A DNA stretch of 64,000 nucleotides from NCBI RefSeq assembly GCF_030123065.1, contig NZ_CP126093.1:3166001-3230000 (forward strand), read 5' to 3'. Numbering within the stretch: the stretch's first letter is position 1; each line of letters opens with the position of its first letter. Origin of the DNA: Neobacillus sp. DY30 (GTDB lineage Bacteria > Bacillota > Bacilli > Bacillales > Cytobacillaceae). The position numbers and the translations under genes are program-made. Of the stretch, positions 1 to 8,456 are shown in pieces. Below the pieces are notes generated by a model that worked only from the letters and a program-made list of their open reading frames with translations, was not told the DNA's origin and ran no database searches.

Positions 1-92
1 CAGAAAACAGCGGTCATTTCCCGCAATTATCAGAGCCAATGGTAGTCATTGATACTATTAGGGATTGTATTAAGCAAATAAATAACCTATAA
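1..92 (+). CDS. Alpha/beta hydrolase, C-terminal end (partial)
   Basis: Only the last 29 codons are in the window, in the frame starting at base 3 and ending with TAA at 90-92. The visible peptide contains SGHFPQLSEP followed by an amphipathic helix. The GHFP histidine in this position is typical of the catalytic His loop near the C-terminus of alpha/beta hydrolases of the RsbQ-like type. Without the nucleophile elbow the subfamily cannot be fixed. The gene is followed directly by the intergenic repeat at 155-245. Confidence 0.6.
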   Translation, partial: ENSGHFPQLSEPMVVIDTIRDCIKQINNL

Positions 93-154
93 CTATTTAA
101 TTTACAGCGGTGGAAAATATTTCTGTGTCTAGAATCTTTTCAAAAGATAATGCA

Positions 155-245
155 GTATTACACTTAATTTAACGGGTGCAAGAGTTAAAGATGAGGTCGC
201 TGCGGCGATCTTTTTTCTTGTTGTGTTCGGTGCAGGTTATTTCAA
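155..245 (+). repeat. Composite intergenic repeat, full copy
   Basis: Left motif AACGGGTGCAAGAGTTAAAG (171-190), then a hairpin with arms GGTCGC and GCGATC around TGCG, followed by TTTTTTCTTG, then a degenerate right arm (GTGCAGGTTATTTCAATAA). Acts as a plausible terminator for the upstream hydrolase gene. It is the first of about 40 copies of this family in the window. Confidence 0.85.
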
Positions 246-247
246 TA

Positions 248-290
248 AAAAATAAACGCCAATTAAACTTTTGGCGTTTATTTTTTATTG
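248..290. terminator. Bidirectional intrinsic terminator
   Basis: A 12-bp perfect inverted repeat (AATAAACGCCAA at 251-262, complement at 271-282) with A-run before and T-run after. It can end the minus-strand gene at 322-798 and any plus-strand readthrough. Confidence 0.85.
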
Positions 291-321
291 AAGACTCACT
301 AATTTCTTTGTGCTAATGTAC

Positions 322-798
322 CTAAGATTCCTTGGCACGATATATAAATTTTAAAAGCATATATCTCAAAAAAATTCCAATCAGTATTCCGAGGGGTAAT
401 GACAACATTGGTAACCAAATAGGTCCGAGTAACATTCCGTATACTTTAAATGTTGCTGAGTAAATAAGCCCTACTGTAACTAAATAAGCGGAAAACACGA
501 ACGGAAGAAACGCTAAGGATACTTTTTTACCGTTTGCATCACTATAAGCATCCCATATCGCAAAAAAATAAAGACAAGGATAAAACATCAACCATTGGTA
601 ATTCGTTTGTCCAATGGCTCTTTCAATTTCCCCATGAAAACTCAGAATAATTACATCATTAAAGTTGGATTGGACATTAATCAATATTTCTAATCCAATC
701 AAAAGTAATCCCTTGAAAAATTTCTTGTTCAGAATTTGAGCAAACCCAGGTAAAGCAATACTCCAAAGGATTTTTTCAAGCTCATCTTTTGTTATCAT
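322..798 (-). CDS. Multi-pass membrane protein, unknown function
   Basis: A 158-residue protein with about four hydrophobic segments (near residues 25-45, 68-86, 97-117 and 122-150). The N-terminus MITKDELEKILWSIALPGF and the NYQWLMFYP block look like a conserved Bacillus family, but I cannot name a function. It is divergent from the DUF3231 gene at 1075. A decayed relative of this gene lies at about 33620-33855, again beside a DUF3231 gene, so the two families may be functionally linked. The terminator at 248-290 lies just downstream. Confidence is high that it is a gene and low for any role. Confidence 0.8.
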   Translation of the reverse strand: MITKDELEKILWSIALPGFAQILNKKFFKGLLLIGLEILINVQSNFNDVIILSFHGEIERAIGQTNYQWLMFYPCLYFFAIWDAYSDANGKKVSLAFLPFVFSAYLVTVGLIYSATFKVYGMLLGPIWLPMLSLPLGILIGIFLRYMLLKFIYRAKES

Positions 799-1074
799 TG
801 GTATTCACTTCTATCACTTTTTCTTTTACTATTTTATATCTATTTAGGGAGGGGGTAGTTCTTACATCCCTCTATCAAAATTTCTTCCAATTTTCTTCAA
901 TGAATTTTTCCAGGTAAGTTTATTTTCCTAAATACAACATTGAAATATTCTAGCTAAAGGAAATAATAATATTACAATAATTAGATCAAATTGGTAAATT
1001 ACGGGAACCCATTTTCGGATATTGTATCATTTGTAGAGCAAAATAAAGAAGAAAAAATATAGGAGGAATGCCGC

Positions 1075-2088
1075 ATGCCTGATAAAGCTGCAATAACTTC
1101 ATCCGAACTAGGAGTTCTATGGCTTACATACCAAGAGAAAACGATGATTTTGCGAATGCTTGAATACTTTATTGAAAAAGCTGACGACGAAAAAGCCAAA
1201 AAAATCATGACTGATGTGTACAATGAAATCGACATTTATGTTGGCAAAATAACAAACATTTTCAAAAGTGAAGGGGCTGTAATCCCAGTGGGGTTTACTA
1301 CTGAAGATGTTAACAAAGATGTACCCAAGTTATATGATAATGGTTTTGACATCATGTTTGTACGGTTACTAAAAGAAATTAGTATGGGGTTGCATACACT
1401 AAATATAAACATGGTATATCGTGAAGATATTGTCATGCTTTTTAAGGAACTTACCGCAATTACCCAAGCATATTACAATTCTTGTACACAATATTTGATT
1501 GAAAAAGGGATGTTGGCTAGGGCTCCATATGTTTCTATGCCCAACTCAGTTGAGTTTGTTAAAGAAACAAACTATTTGGGTGGACTTAACCCATTTACTA
1601 AAATTGGTAACAAGAGAACCTTAAATACGGTAGAGGTTGCTTATATTTTTCATGGTATTGAATCAAATGTGACTGGGTTACAAATGATTACTGGTTTTGC
1701 TCAATGTGCCAATAAATCAGAAGTGAAAAAATTTTTTACAAAAGGTGCAGAACTCGCCAAAAGTATTATTAAAGAGATGAGTGAAACATTTTTAGAGGAT
1801 GGGATTCAAATTCCTTCCCCCTCAGGTGGAAATGCGACTCGTTCAACAGTTCCTCCGTTTTCCGATAAGCTCATGATGTATTGTACCAGTCTGTTTTGTA
1901 GTTTTTCTATGGGAGGCAATGCCTTAGGAACTGCTTTTAGTTTACGGAATGATTTGGCAGCAAAAAATACTGCTTTTACTAAAGATATTTTCGAATATGC
2001 CCATGAAGGTGCAAAGATTATGATTAATAACGGATGGATGGAAGAACCGCCTCAAATGGTAGAACGAAAAGAAATAATTAATAAATAA
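1075..2088 (+). CDS. DUF3231 family protein
   Basis: A 337-residue soluble protein made of two related helical halves, as in the DUF3231 family, which is largely confined to Bacillales and related by fold to spore-coat CotF/ferritin-like four-helix bundles. Diagnostic segments are ITSSELGVLWLTYQEKT near the N-terminus, FTKIGNKRTLNTVEVAYIF opening the second half, and PPFSDKLMMYC followed by a C-terminal NNGWMEEPPQ. The ATG has a strong AGGAGG upstream. This is one of four paralogues in the window. A spore-surface role is family-level inference. The intergenic repeat follows downstream. Confidence 0.9.
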   Translation: MPDKAAITSSELGVLWLTYQEKTMILRMLEYFIEKADDEKAKKIMTDVYNEIDIYVGKITNIFKSEGAVIPVGFTTEDVNKDVPKLYDNGFDIMFVRLLKEISMGLHTLNINMVYREDIVMLFKELTAITQAYYNSCTQYLIEKGMLARAPYVSMPNSVEFVKETNYLGGLNPFTKIGNKRTLNTVEVAYIFHGIESNVTGLQMITGFAQCANKSEVKKFFTKGAELAKSIIKEMSETFLEDGIQIPSPSGGNATRSTVPPFSDKLMMYCTSLFCSFSMGGNALGTAFSLRNDLAAKNTAFTKDIFEYAHEGAKIMINNGWMEEPPQMVERKEIINK

Positions 2089-2185
2089 AAAGTTATGGAA
2101 AAGTCACGATTTGCTCATGACCTTTATGCAAATAGTTAATAAGAACAAGCATTAGGTAGTGCGTTTGCAAATAACATCTGAGTTT

Positions 2186-2330
2186 CTTCTTCAACAAAAG
2201 GGTGCGATGTTTTGACATGGCATCGCCCTATTTTAGTTTGATTAACGAAGCAGATTGTGAAGTGTTGTACTTAAAGTAACGGGTGCAAGAGTTAAAGATG
2301 GAATCACTACGCCGACCCTATTTTAAATGG
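2186..2330 (+). repeat. Composite intergenic repeat, two tandem partial copies
   Basis: First copy: TTCTTCAACAAAAGGGTGCG with hairpin arms GCGATG and CATCGC, then TATTTTAG and a right arm TTAACGAAGCAG. A second left motif (TACTTAAAGTAACGGGTGCA) starts at about 2268. Located downstream of the DUF3231 gene. Confidence 0.75.
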
Positions 2331-2458
2331 GCTGGTAATTCAATGGAACGAATTTGTGGTCCTATCAACAAAATAAAAAGGTCGGTTAATAATTAACCTT
2401 CCTTCTATGTACATATTCAATTAGGGTTTAGGTTTTTTGGATTTTGTTAGCGGATTGT

Positions 2459-3070
2459 TTACTCAATTATTACGAAAGAAGAACCGGTGGATACATTGGC
2501 ACCGGAATACTCAAAACTATCAGTGGTCTTACCAGCAACGGTTCCGGAAACCAAGACATTATTGTAATTTTTGAAAGTACCCTTAGAAAGTTTGATGTAC
2601 TGGTCGAAATCGATCTGTACATTTTTATCAGAGTATTTAGAGGTAGAATAACTCTTTGGATTGAATGCCCAGGCAAGATTGATAGACTTAGTACCGGCTG
2701 GAGTTTCATCGCCATTGCAATTTCCTTCTTCATCGCAAGTGAAATCAACTTTATAAACATCTACTGTCGTATTAACTTTAGCCATACCTTTGTTAACGTC
2801 AAAAATCGCATTGGTGGCTGGTACTATAGCGCTGCCATAATAGTATTCGTCTTTTTCATAATCGTAGGTTTGGTAATAGAGGATGTAAGAATCCTTATCT
2901 TCAAAGTTAGTAGAAAGGTCTACAGAGGTATCGAAAGTACCTTCTGAACCATAGAATGAAGCACCTTGAAAAGAGCCTTTGTATACAGAAGAATTGCTTT
3001 GCGCCATTGCTGGCAGAGCCATAGTCAAAAGAAACACAACCGTCAGAATCAATACTTTCACTTTTCTCAT
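2459..3070 (-). CDS. Secreted protein of unknown function
   Basis: A 203-residue protein with a clear Sec signal peptide (MRKVKVLILTVVFLLTMALP followed by AMAQ, so cleavage is likely after AMA around residue 23). The mature part is rich in Tyr, Asp, Ser and Thr, with predicted beta content and one close cysteine pair (FTCDEEGNCNG), which may form a disulfide or metal site outside the cell. No enzyme motif recognised. Minus-strand start ATG at 3070 is preceded by GGAGG. It is convergent with the DUF3231 gene. Confidence 0.8.
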   Translation of the reverse strand: MRKVKVLILTVVFLLTMALPAMAQSNSSVYKGSFQGASFYGSEGTFDTSVDLSTNFEDKDSYILYYQTYDYEKDEYYYGSAIVPATNAIFDVNKGMAKVNTTVDVYKVDFTCDEEGNCNGDETPAGTKSINLAWAFNPKSYSTSKYSDKNVQIDFDQYIKLSKGTFKNYNNVLVSGTVAGKTTDSFEYSGANVSTGSSFVIIE

Positions 3071-3217
3071 TATAAACCTCCAGATATTGGGAACCTAAAC
3101 CTTGTCCTAATTGTACAATATGGAAGTAAAAGTGTACTCAGTAATCGTTCGACAATTTTTACACTTTTGAGAAAATTTTTATCTATTCTAGTGACTATTC
3201 ATCTTGAAAATCATAAC

Positions 3218-3273
3218 TAATTAAACTAACGGGTGCGTTTATCCAAGAAGGACTAACGCTTCTTTTTGTTGGC
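3218..3273 (+). repeat. Composite repeat, left part with terminator hairpin
   Basis: ACTAACGGGTGCG leads into a perfect hairpin (GCGTTTATCC at 3235-3244, GGACTAACGC at 3250-3259) and a T-rich tail CTTCTTTTTGTTG. The group II intron begins right after this tail, and the repeat resumes at about 5196. The closest intact relative is at 61350-61395. Confidence 0.8.
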
Positions 3274-5195
3274 GTGCCCAGGCAAGCCGTTAATTGCTAA
3301 CTGGTGGAAGTCCAGTCTAGGTAAGAACCAAGTCGCCTAGTAGCTGACAGGCAGCTGGTGGAGTAATCCTAAGGTTGAAGCCCTGTGCCAGCAACTTTAC
3401 AGGTTGTAACATAAAGTGAATCCTGCCGCCTCGTCAAGAGCAACCTGGAAACAGGACAAGGAGAAGTCGAGCCTTGCGACAAAGGGCGAAGACCATGGAA
3501 GGTGTGTAGAACTTGGAACAACACTCAAGAATCTCTCGGGGTATGGGGAACGACATGTAAAGAAAGTAAGTTTCGGAACTGGGGAGACCCTACTTTACCC
3601 TTACGGTTAAGGAAAGAGAAAGCCTATAAGCAATTGCGAAATGGTGGACTGTAAAGAGGGAGTCGGAGGAGGTCATAGTACCAATGATTATCATGACAAC
3701 ACAACATGATGTAGGGAAGGACCTCTACTTTGTTCATGTGTTTAAAGGAGGTAAGAGTAAGTGAATGCTATGAAATTAGCTAACTACACCGATGTAAAAG
3801 CTCAAGAACTTTGGAAAACACTATATCTATGTGCCAAGGAGAATCCGAAACGTAAGTTTCATGCTTTATATGATAAAGTTTATCGACCTGATATATTACT
3901 AGAAGCCTGGAAGCGTGTAAAAAGAAAGAGAGGTAGTGGAGGAGTAGACGGACAAACGATTGAAGAAATCGTTACTAACTACGGGGAAAGAAAATTCTTA
4001 AATGAGCTGTATACTCAGCTAAAAGAGAATAAATATAATCCAAGCCCTGTACTAAGAACGTATATTCCAAAAGAAAATGGAAAGAAGAGACCATTAGGGA
4101 TTCCGACTATAAAAGATAGAGTGGTACAAATGGCAACAAAGTTGGTTATTGAACCGATATTTGAAGCTGATTTTCAAGAATGTTCTTTTGGTTTTCGCCC
4201 AAAAAGAAATGCACACCAAGCAATGGCTAGCATAAGAGAGGCAAGCAAAAGAAGTTCATGGGTAGTGGACGTTGATATTCAAGGGTATTTTGACAACATA
4301 AACCAAGAAAAGTTGTTAAAATTAATAGAACAGAAAATCAATGACCGCAGAATCCTAAAGTTAATTCGAAAATGGCTACGTGCTGGGATAATGGAGGAAG
4401 GTAATGTTAGAAATCCCCTAACGGGGACACCACAAGGAGGAGTGATTTCTCCTTTACTAGCGAATATTTATCTAAATACATTGGACAAGCTCTGGTTAAA
4501 GAAATTCCATCACCTAGGAGAACTAGTTCGTTATGCAGATGATCTTGTAATATTAACAAGAACAAAACAACAAGCGATTGAGAGTATACAAGTATTACAG
4601 GCTATTATGAAAAAGCTAGACTTGACTATTAATCGGGACAAATCAAGACTAGTCCACTTGTTTGATAATAAAGAGGGGTTCGATTTCCTAGGTTTCCACA
4701 ATCGTAAATTCGAAGTACATAATAAAGGGGGAAGACCCTTTTACGCTATGGCTCATATTCCGAAGAAGAATGCCATGAAAAAGATGAGAGCAAAGATAAA
4801 GGCATTTACAGAGCCAAGAACCAAGTTATATTTAGACATTAAGGAATTGGTAAAAGGATTAAATAGAATACTGCAAGGGTATAAGAACTATTACAAGATT
4901 TCACCAATCGCATTTAAGTGGCTAAATCAGATTGACTGGTATGTGCTTGAAAGGCTCACACTCTTTTACAATAAGAAAAAGAACAACAGAAGAAAACATG
5001 GTAACTTAAAGACTATTCAGGATGAAGTAAATTATTTAATCGTAAAGCTAGCACGGAATTAACCGTAAAGCACAAGAAAGAAGAACATCGGAAAGCCGTA
5101 TGAGGGAAAACTTCACGTACGGTTTGATGAGGGGGAGCTGAAATTAAATGAGGATAGCGTAAGCTATCTCATTGAAATCAGTTCTCTACTCTACA
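3274..5195 (+). mobile_element. Group II intron with maturase (IIC-like insertion)
   Basis: About 1.9 kb. It starts GTGCCCAGGCAAGCC, has about 490 nt of structured leader, an intron-encoded protein at 3761-5062, and a recognisable domain V at 5094-5124 (AGCCGTATGAGGG paired with CTTCACGTACGGTT) followed by a domain VI hairpin. The insertion point lies immediately downstream of an intrinsic terminator hairpin, the hallmark of class C group II introns. The encoded protein ends soon after the maturase region without an obvious HNH endonuclease, which agrees. Exact boundaries are estimated to within a few bases. Confidence 0.85.
3761..5062 (+). CDS. ltrA: Group II intron reverse transcriptase/maturase
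   Basis: A 433-residue protein that reverse-transcribes and helps splice the host intron. Visible are RT finger motifs with KRPLGIPTIKDRVVQ near residue 110, FGFRPKRNAHQA, the palm motif GTPQGGVISPLLANIYLN near residue 222, the catalytic YADD at about 255, and a thumb/maturase X domain (GYKNYYKISP). It is about the length of endonuclease-lacking maturases. A GTG start at 3761 is chosen because AAAGGAGG lies 9 bases upstream; an internal ATG follows at 3770. The frame is intact, so the intron may be active. Confidence 0.93.
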   Translation: MNAMKLANYTDVKAQELWKTLYLCAKENPKRKFHALYDKVYRPDILLEAWKRVKRKRGSGGVDGQTIEEIVTNYGERKFLNELYTQLKENKYNPSPVLRTYIPKENGKKRPLGIPTIKDRVVQMATKLVIEPIFEADFQECSFGFRPKRNAHQAMASIREASKRSSWVVDVDIQGYFDNINQEKLLKLIEQKINDRRILKLIRKWLRAGIMEEGNVRNPLTGTPQGGVISPLLANIYLNTLDKLWLKKFHHLGELVRYADDLVILTRTKQQAIESIQVLQAIMKKLDLTINRDKSRLVHLFDNKEGFDFLGFHNRKFEVHNKGGRPFYAMAHIPKKNAMKKMRAKIKAFTEPRTKLYLDIKELVKGLNRILQGYKNYYKISPIAFKWLNQIDWYVLERLTLFYNKKKNNRRKHGNLKTIQDEVNYLIVKLARN

Positions 5196-5232
5196 ACTTT
5201 ATTGAAGTAACGGGTCAGGATAGCTGAATAAG
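5196..5232 (+). repeat. Composite repeat, right arm after intron
   Basis: ATTGAAGTAACGGGTCAGG and AGCTGAATAAG match the right arm of the repeat. Joining 3218-3273 to this segment rebuilds a standard repeat copy, so the intron split a pre-existing element. Confidence 0.7.
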
Positions 5233-5307
5233 AAAATTCAAAGAAACATAGTATCAGATGTGGTAAAATATGTTATTAGTACAAGCTAGAAAATCTTAGG
5301 AGGTTTT

Positions 5308-5640
5308 ATGATGAAAGGGAAAATAGTTTTGACTACTGTTTTTGCAGGAGCTTTAGCATTATCAATCGGTTTTACGAAAGACCTGGAAAGCACAAAGGTA
5401 TTCGCACAAACTGAATTATCAAAAGGAAAAATTGGACAAACAGCTACTAAAAACGGCGATCAATACAGAGTCATTTCAGTTGAAGAGCAAAATCGTAGAG
5501 AAGGTTCCGTAGCTGAAGGAAAAAGTCTTACCACAAATATTTCAGTTGAAAAACAGAATATGGTGGAAAAGAGTTCAGCTAAACAAGGTTTTGTTCCACA
5601 AGAAAATGGAACAGGTTTCTATTTTACTAAAGTAAATTAG
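5308..5640 (+). CDS. Small secreted protein, unknown function
   Basis: A 110-residue protein with an N-terminal signal peptide (MKGKIVLTTVFAGALALSIG; cleavage possible near VFAQT). The mature part is polar, with two Val-Glu-(Glu/Lys)-Gln-Asn repeats (VEEQN, VEKQN). RBS TAGGAGG lies before the ATG pair; the second ATG (5311) is equally possible. It is bounded by repeat copies on both sides. No homologous family recognised. Confidence 0.7.
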   Translation: MMKGKIVLTTVFAGALALSIGFTKDLESTKVFAQTELSKGKIGQTATKNGDQYRVISVEEQNRREGSVAEGKSLTTNISVEKQNMVEKSSAKQGFVPQENGTGFYFTKVN

Positions 5641-5649
5641 AATTAAAGC

Positions 5650-5742
5650 TCTACTATTCACCAAGGAGTGCATGATGTAACAAAGGAGCTGTCAATTATG
5701 ACAGCTTTTCTTGTTTCACTAACGTGGCAGTTTAGCTTAAGA
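5650..5742 (+). repeat. Composite repeat, full copy with perfect hairpin
   Basis: AAGGAGTGCATGATG, then a hairpin with arms AGCTGTCA and TGACAGCT followed by TTTCTTG, then TTTCACTAACGTGGCAGTTT and AGCTTAAGAAG. It terminates the secreted-protein gene at 5308-5640. Confidence 0.8.
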
Positions 5743-5806
5743 AGATTCACTGTATCTTTTAATTGGTTTATTATGGTAAATTCGATTTATAGAGGAGGAG
5801 AGCACA

Positions 5807-6082
5807 ATTTCAAAAGAAAAATTAATCAGCTTTATTGTGGTAGGCTTTATTTTAGTCATTGGCGGACTTGTTATGATATTTTCAAGTGTTAACCTTGGAA
5901 CATCAGTTGCAGACTCATGGTTAATAAGTCGTGGTGGGGCAGATACAGGTATTTACCAGATTATTCTTAAAGGCTATATAAATAACTTTTTAGTAACTGG
6001 AAGTATTTTATTTGGATCTGGATTGATGGTAGTTATCTTAATCTTTTATAAGTTTCAAAACATGAAAGGAAAAACTATCTAA
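5807..6082 (+). CDS. Small membrane protein with apparent ATT start
   Basis: A 91-residue protein with two transmembrane segments (about residues 7-28 and 60-82). The best RBS in the region, GGAGGAG at 5793-5799, is followed 7 bases later by ATT TCA AAA GAA AAA, in frame with the hydrophobic segment; no ATG, GTG or TTG is available at that distance. The next usable start is GTG at 5837, which would cut into the first membrane helix and lacks a Shine-Dalgarno. ATT initiation is rare (known for infC), or the start codon may have mutated. No function recognised. Confidence 0.55.
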   Translation: MSKEKLISFIVVGFILVIGGLVMIFSSVNLGTSVADSWLISRGGADTGIYQIILKGYINNFLVTGSILFGSGLMVVILIFYKFQNMKGKTI

Positions 6083-6099
6083 TAAAATGTCTTTTTTTA

Positions 6100-6182
6100 A
6101 GAAAGTGCTTTACTTTAAGATGAGGTTGCTACGGCAGCCTTATTCTTATTGTGCTAACGAAGCAGGTTAATTTAATAAGGAT
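6100..6182 (+). repeat. Composite repeat, full copy
   Basis: AGTGCTTTACTTTAAGATG, hairpin arms GGTTGC and GCAGCC around TACG, TTATTCTTATTG tail, then the right arm GTGCTAACGAAGCAGGTTAA close to consensus. Confidence 0.85.
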
Positions 6183-6224
6183 TATTTTTTAAAATAAAAT
6201 TATAAATGATAACGGGGTGGTAGA

Positions 6225-6518
6225 ATGCTTGAAAAAGAAATACCTGAACATCTGAAAAACACATACAGTCTACTAACAAGAGCTTTTCCTAATGGTGTAA
6301 CTGAAAGTCAGTATTTGCATATATTAGGGATTTTGTATGAGCATATGTCAGATAGAAATTTATCTGAAATTGTTTCTTTGTTTACAAATAAAAGTTCTAG
6401 CGTAGTGAAGAATGATATTTACAAAGTCAAAGCCAATAATAATTTATTAATGAATAAAGGTAAGACAGAAGATATTTTAAAAGTATATGGTTTTATGGAT
6501 TGGATAAACGAAGATTGA
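6225..6518 (+). CDS. DUF3349-like small protein
   Basis: A 97-residue soluble helical protein. The pattern LLTRAFPNGVTESQYLHIL followed by MSDRNLSEIVSLF resembles DUF3349 proteins, small helical domains of unknown role found in Gram-positive bacteria. RBS GGGGTGG precedes the ATG by 4 bases. It stands alone between two repeat copies, so it is probably transcribed on its own. The family assignment is from motif memory only. Confidence 0.65.
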   Translation: MLEKEIPEHLKNTYSLLTRAFPNGVTESQYLHILGILYEHMSDRNLSEIVSLFTNKSSSVVKNDIYKVKANNNLLMNKGKTEDILKVYGFMDWINED

Positions 6519-6525
6519 TTAAAAT

Positions 6526-6575
6526 GATAGCCGCTTGTTGTTCAACTAACTGGCAGGTTACTTGAAGAAGGATTT
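6526..6575 (+). repeat. Composite repeat, right palindrome only
   Basis: GTTCAACTAACTGGCAGG followed by TTACTTGAAGAAGGATTT; the two halves are inverted complements of each other. The left motif and terminator hairpin are missing or decayed. Confidence 0.75.
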
Positions 6576-6629
6576 ATTATGAGCGTTGCAGAATATGAAT
6601 CCCAAGACCATACATTTGGGGGTAATTTT

Positions 6630-6767
6630 GTGAATAAGGACCAATTAGAAGTTATTAAGGTAGGGAGTTTAGCGGTAATAGCAATCAGCTTAGTAATAAT
6701 TGCTTGGAAAATGGAAAAAGTGGTGAAATTGCTGCACGATTTAGTTATTGTGTCAGGAAATCAATAA
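6630..6767 (+). CDS. Single-span membrane miniprotein
   Basis: A 45-residue protein reading from GTG at 6630: VNKDQLEVIKVGSLAVIAIS then a hydrophobic helix and a basic, polar tail. The GTG is preferred over the upstream ATG at 6579 because GGGGG lies just before it and the extra 17 residues are not membrane-like. Small single-span proteins of this type are common in bacilli, but the role is unknown. Confidence 0.6.
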   Translation: MNKDQLEVIKVGSLAVIAISLVIIAWKMEKVVKLLHDLVIVSGNQ

Positions 6768-6779
6768 TAAATGCCTTAC

Positions 6780-6872
6780 ATCTAACAGGGCTTGAGATGG
6801 AGTGGAGTTGCGGCGGAAGCTCTTTTTTGTTGTTCAACAAACGTGGCAGATTAGTTGAATAAGAAAGGATAA
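6780..6872 (+). repeat. Composite repeat, full copy
   Basis: TCTAACAGGGCTTGAGATGG, imperfect hairpin GGAGTTGCGGCGGAAGCTC with TTTTTTG tail, then TTCAACAAACGTGGCAG and ATTAGTTGAATAAGAAAGG. Confidence 0.8.
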
Positions 6873-6959
6873 ATTTCTCTATTGTTACTAAACCTCTTTA
6901 ATTTTATAGTATAATTTACTCCATACTACAAAATTAGAAATTTAAGGAAGTGTAAAGGT

Positions 6960-7733
6960 TTGAAGGAACGTATAATAACGGGAATTATTATGGCGATTTT
7001 ATTTTTAATTCCTTTTTACTTAGGGAATTATTGGTTTTCAGCTTTTTCCTTAATTCTAGCAATATTAGCCTATAATGAATTTACTGCGATTATTAAAGTT
7101 AGGTTTAGGATTAAATGGTTAGTAGGTCTTATAGGAGTTATTTTTTTATTTTTACCTCTTTTTAATTTTGGTATTGAACAGTTACAAATTAAAGTCCTGA
7201 TTGCCCTTGTTCTCTTTTTTATTACAGCGACTGTTTTTAATGAGGAATTTTCAATTGATAAGGCAGGGGCATTACTAATTGGTGTTTTATATATTGGATT
7301 TGGGTTCGTATCATTAGCAGAAGCACGAATAGATAAAGGAGTATTTTGGACGTTATCTATATTACTAACCATTTGGACAACTGATTCAGGAGCTTATTTT
7401 ATAGGAAGAAAATATGGTAAAAGGAAACTTGCTCCAAAAATTAGCCCTAATAAGACCTTAGAGGGTGCAATAGGAGGTATTGTAACAGCAATTATTATTG
7501 GAACAGTTCTCCAATTTACATTAAACCCCTTTTCAAGCTACTTTGAAGCTTTAATTATAACTATAGTTGTATCTATTGCGGGTCAAGTTGGTGACTTGGT
7601 TGAATCTGCTCTAAAACGTAATTTTGGTGTTAAAGATTCGGGGAAAATATTACCTGGTCACGGTGGAGTTTTAGATAGGTTGGATAGTTGGATTTTTGTT
7701 TTTATCGGACTGTATATAATTGGTTTGATATAA
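6960..7733 (+). CDS. cdsA: Phosphatidate cytidylyltransferase
   Basis: A 257-residue integral membrane enzyme that converts phosphatidic acid and CTP to CDP-diacylglycerol, the branch point of phospholipid synthesis. About seven hydrophobic segments are visible. The family signature runs from LKRNFGVKDSG to GHGGVLDRLDS (residues about 213-240), with DSGAYFIGRKYGKRKL and ISPNKTLEGAIGG upstream, so the active site looks complete. Start is TTG at 6960, with AAGGAAG 8 bases upstream. It lies outside the usual frr-uppS-cdsA-dxr context, so it is probably a second copy. A TATAAT-like -10 lies at about 6910. Confidence 0.93.
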   Translation: MKERIITGIIMAILFLIPFYLGNYWFSAFSLILAILAYNEFTAIIKVRFRIKWLVGLIGVIFLFLPLFNFGIEQLQIKVLIALVLFFITATVFNEEFSIDKAGALLIGVLYIGFGFVSLAEARIDKGVFWTLSILLTIWTTDSGAYFIGRKYGKRKLAPKISPNKTLEGAIGGIVTAIIIGTVLQFTLNPFSSYFEALIITIVVSIAGQVGDLVESALKRNFGVKDSGKILPGHGGVLDRLDSWIFVFIGLYIIGLI

Positions 7734-7754
7734 GAAATAAGAAAATTTATCTTT

Positions 7755-7852
7755 AACTAACAAGGTGCTTGAATTAAAGAAGGCTAGGTTGCTGCGGCAG
7801 CCTTTTTTTGTTTGTTCCACTAACGGGCAGGTTAGTAAAAGAAGAATAATTC
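7755..7852 (+). repeat. Composite repeat, full copy
   Basis: TTAACTAACAAGGTGCTTG, hairpin arms GGTTGC and GCAGCC, T7 tail, then TTCCACTAACGGGCAGGTTA and GTAAAAGAAG. Good terminator for cdsA. Confidence 0.85.
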
Positions 7853-7912
7853 ACCAAATAAATAATGATAATATGGTTGATATTGTTGTTTTTTAATAAT
7901 GAGGTGTTCCTC

Positions 7913-8368
7913 TTGGTGAAGCTATTTATAGTGACAGTTATATTAGTTCTTTTAGTTGCCCTCAAAATGCCCAGAAAAAGAACTAGGCACGAGTTACTAG
8001 CTACAATACAGTTTGCATTGTTAATGAATTTTGTAACTGATTTGTATCTTGATTTAAAGTATAAACTTTACTTGTATTTTAATAAAGAACAAATAGAGTG
8101 GTTGTACCTAGTTGTAGTCCTTGGTGAGATTGCTGTACTGGTTATTATTTTTAATTATTTTCCCCTGAAATCTAATGCCATTAAGAAATTTATATATATC
8201 TTGGGATGGACCTGCATTCTTGTATTACTTGAATTGTATGCAGTTTATATTAGAGTTTTACATTATGGTGAATGGAATATAATCTATTCGGCGGTGGTTT
8301 ATTTTATTTCAATGTACATCCTTTATTTCGTATTAGACTACACGGCGGATAGAAGAGAAACTCAGTAA
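7913..8368 (+). CDS. Membrane protein, CBO0543-like
   Basis: A 152-residue protein with about four or five membrane segments. The stretch TDLYLDLKYKLYLYF, then EW with two hydrophobic helices and YFPLK, resembles the CBO0543 family of clostridial and bacillary membrane proteins of unknown role. TTG at 7913 is chosen because GAGGTG sits six bases before it; the ATG at 7865 has no RBS. It is isolated between repeats. Confidence 0.6.
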   Translation: MVKLFIVTVILVLLVALKMPRKRTRHELLATIQFALLMNFVTDLYLDLKYKLYLYFNKEQIEWLYLVVVLGEIAVLVIIFNYFPLKSNAIKKFIYILGWTCILVLLELYAVYIRVLHYGEWNIIYSAVVYFISMYILYFVLDYTADRRETQ

Positions 8369-8384
8369 TAAAGTCGCAATTTCT

Positions 8385-8432
8385 TCTTGAACTAACTGGG
8401 TGCTTTCCTTCAAGAAGGAGAATAGTTTATAT
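8385..8432 (+). repeat. Composite repeat, single palindromic unit
   Basis: CTTCTTGAACTAACTGGGTG paired with CTTTCCTTCAAGAAGGAG. Only one unit is present, just upstream of the gene at 8457. Confidence 0.75.
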
Positions 8433-8456
8433 TTATCGTTTTAACGGGGGATTTTA

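Noticed and set aside
2444..2947. Long plus-strand frame opposite the secreted protein
   Set aside because: Antisense to a gene with a convincing signal peptide and RBS; no RBS of its own.
3416..3610. 64-codon open frame in the group II intron leader
   Set aside because: Lies in the structured RNA part of the intron, no RBS, composition unlike a protein; the maturase gene starts later.
5668..5892. 74-codon plus-strand frame over repeat and small membrane gene
   Set aside because: Runs through a repeat hairpin and out of frame with the better-supported gene at 5807-6082.
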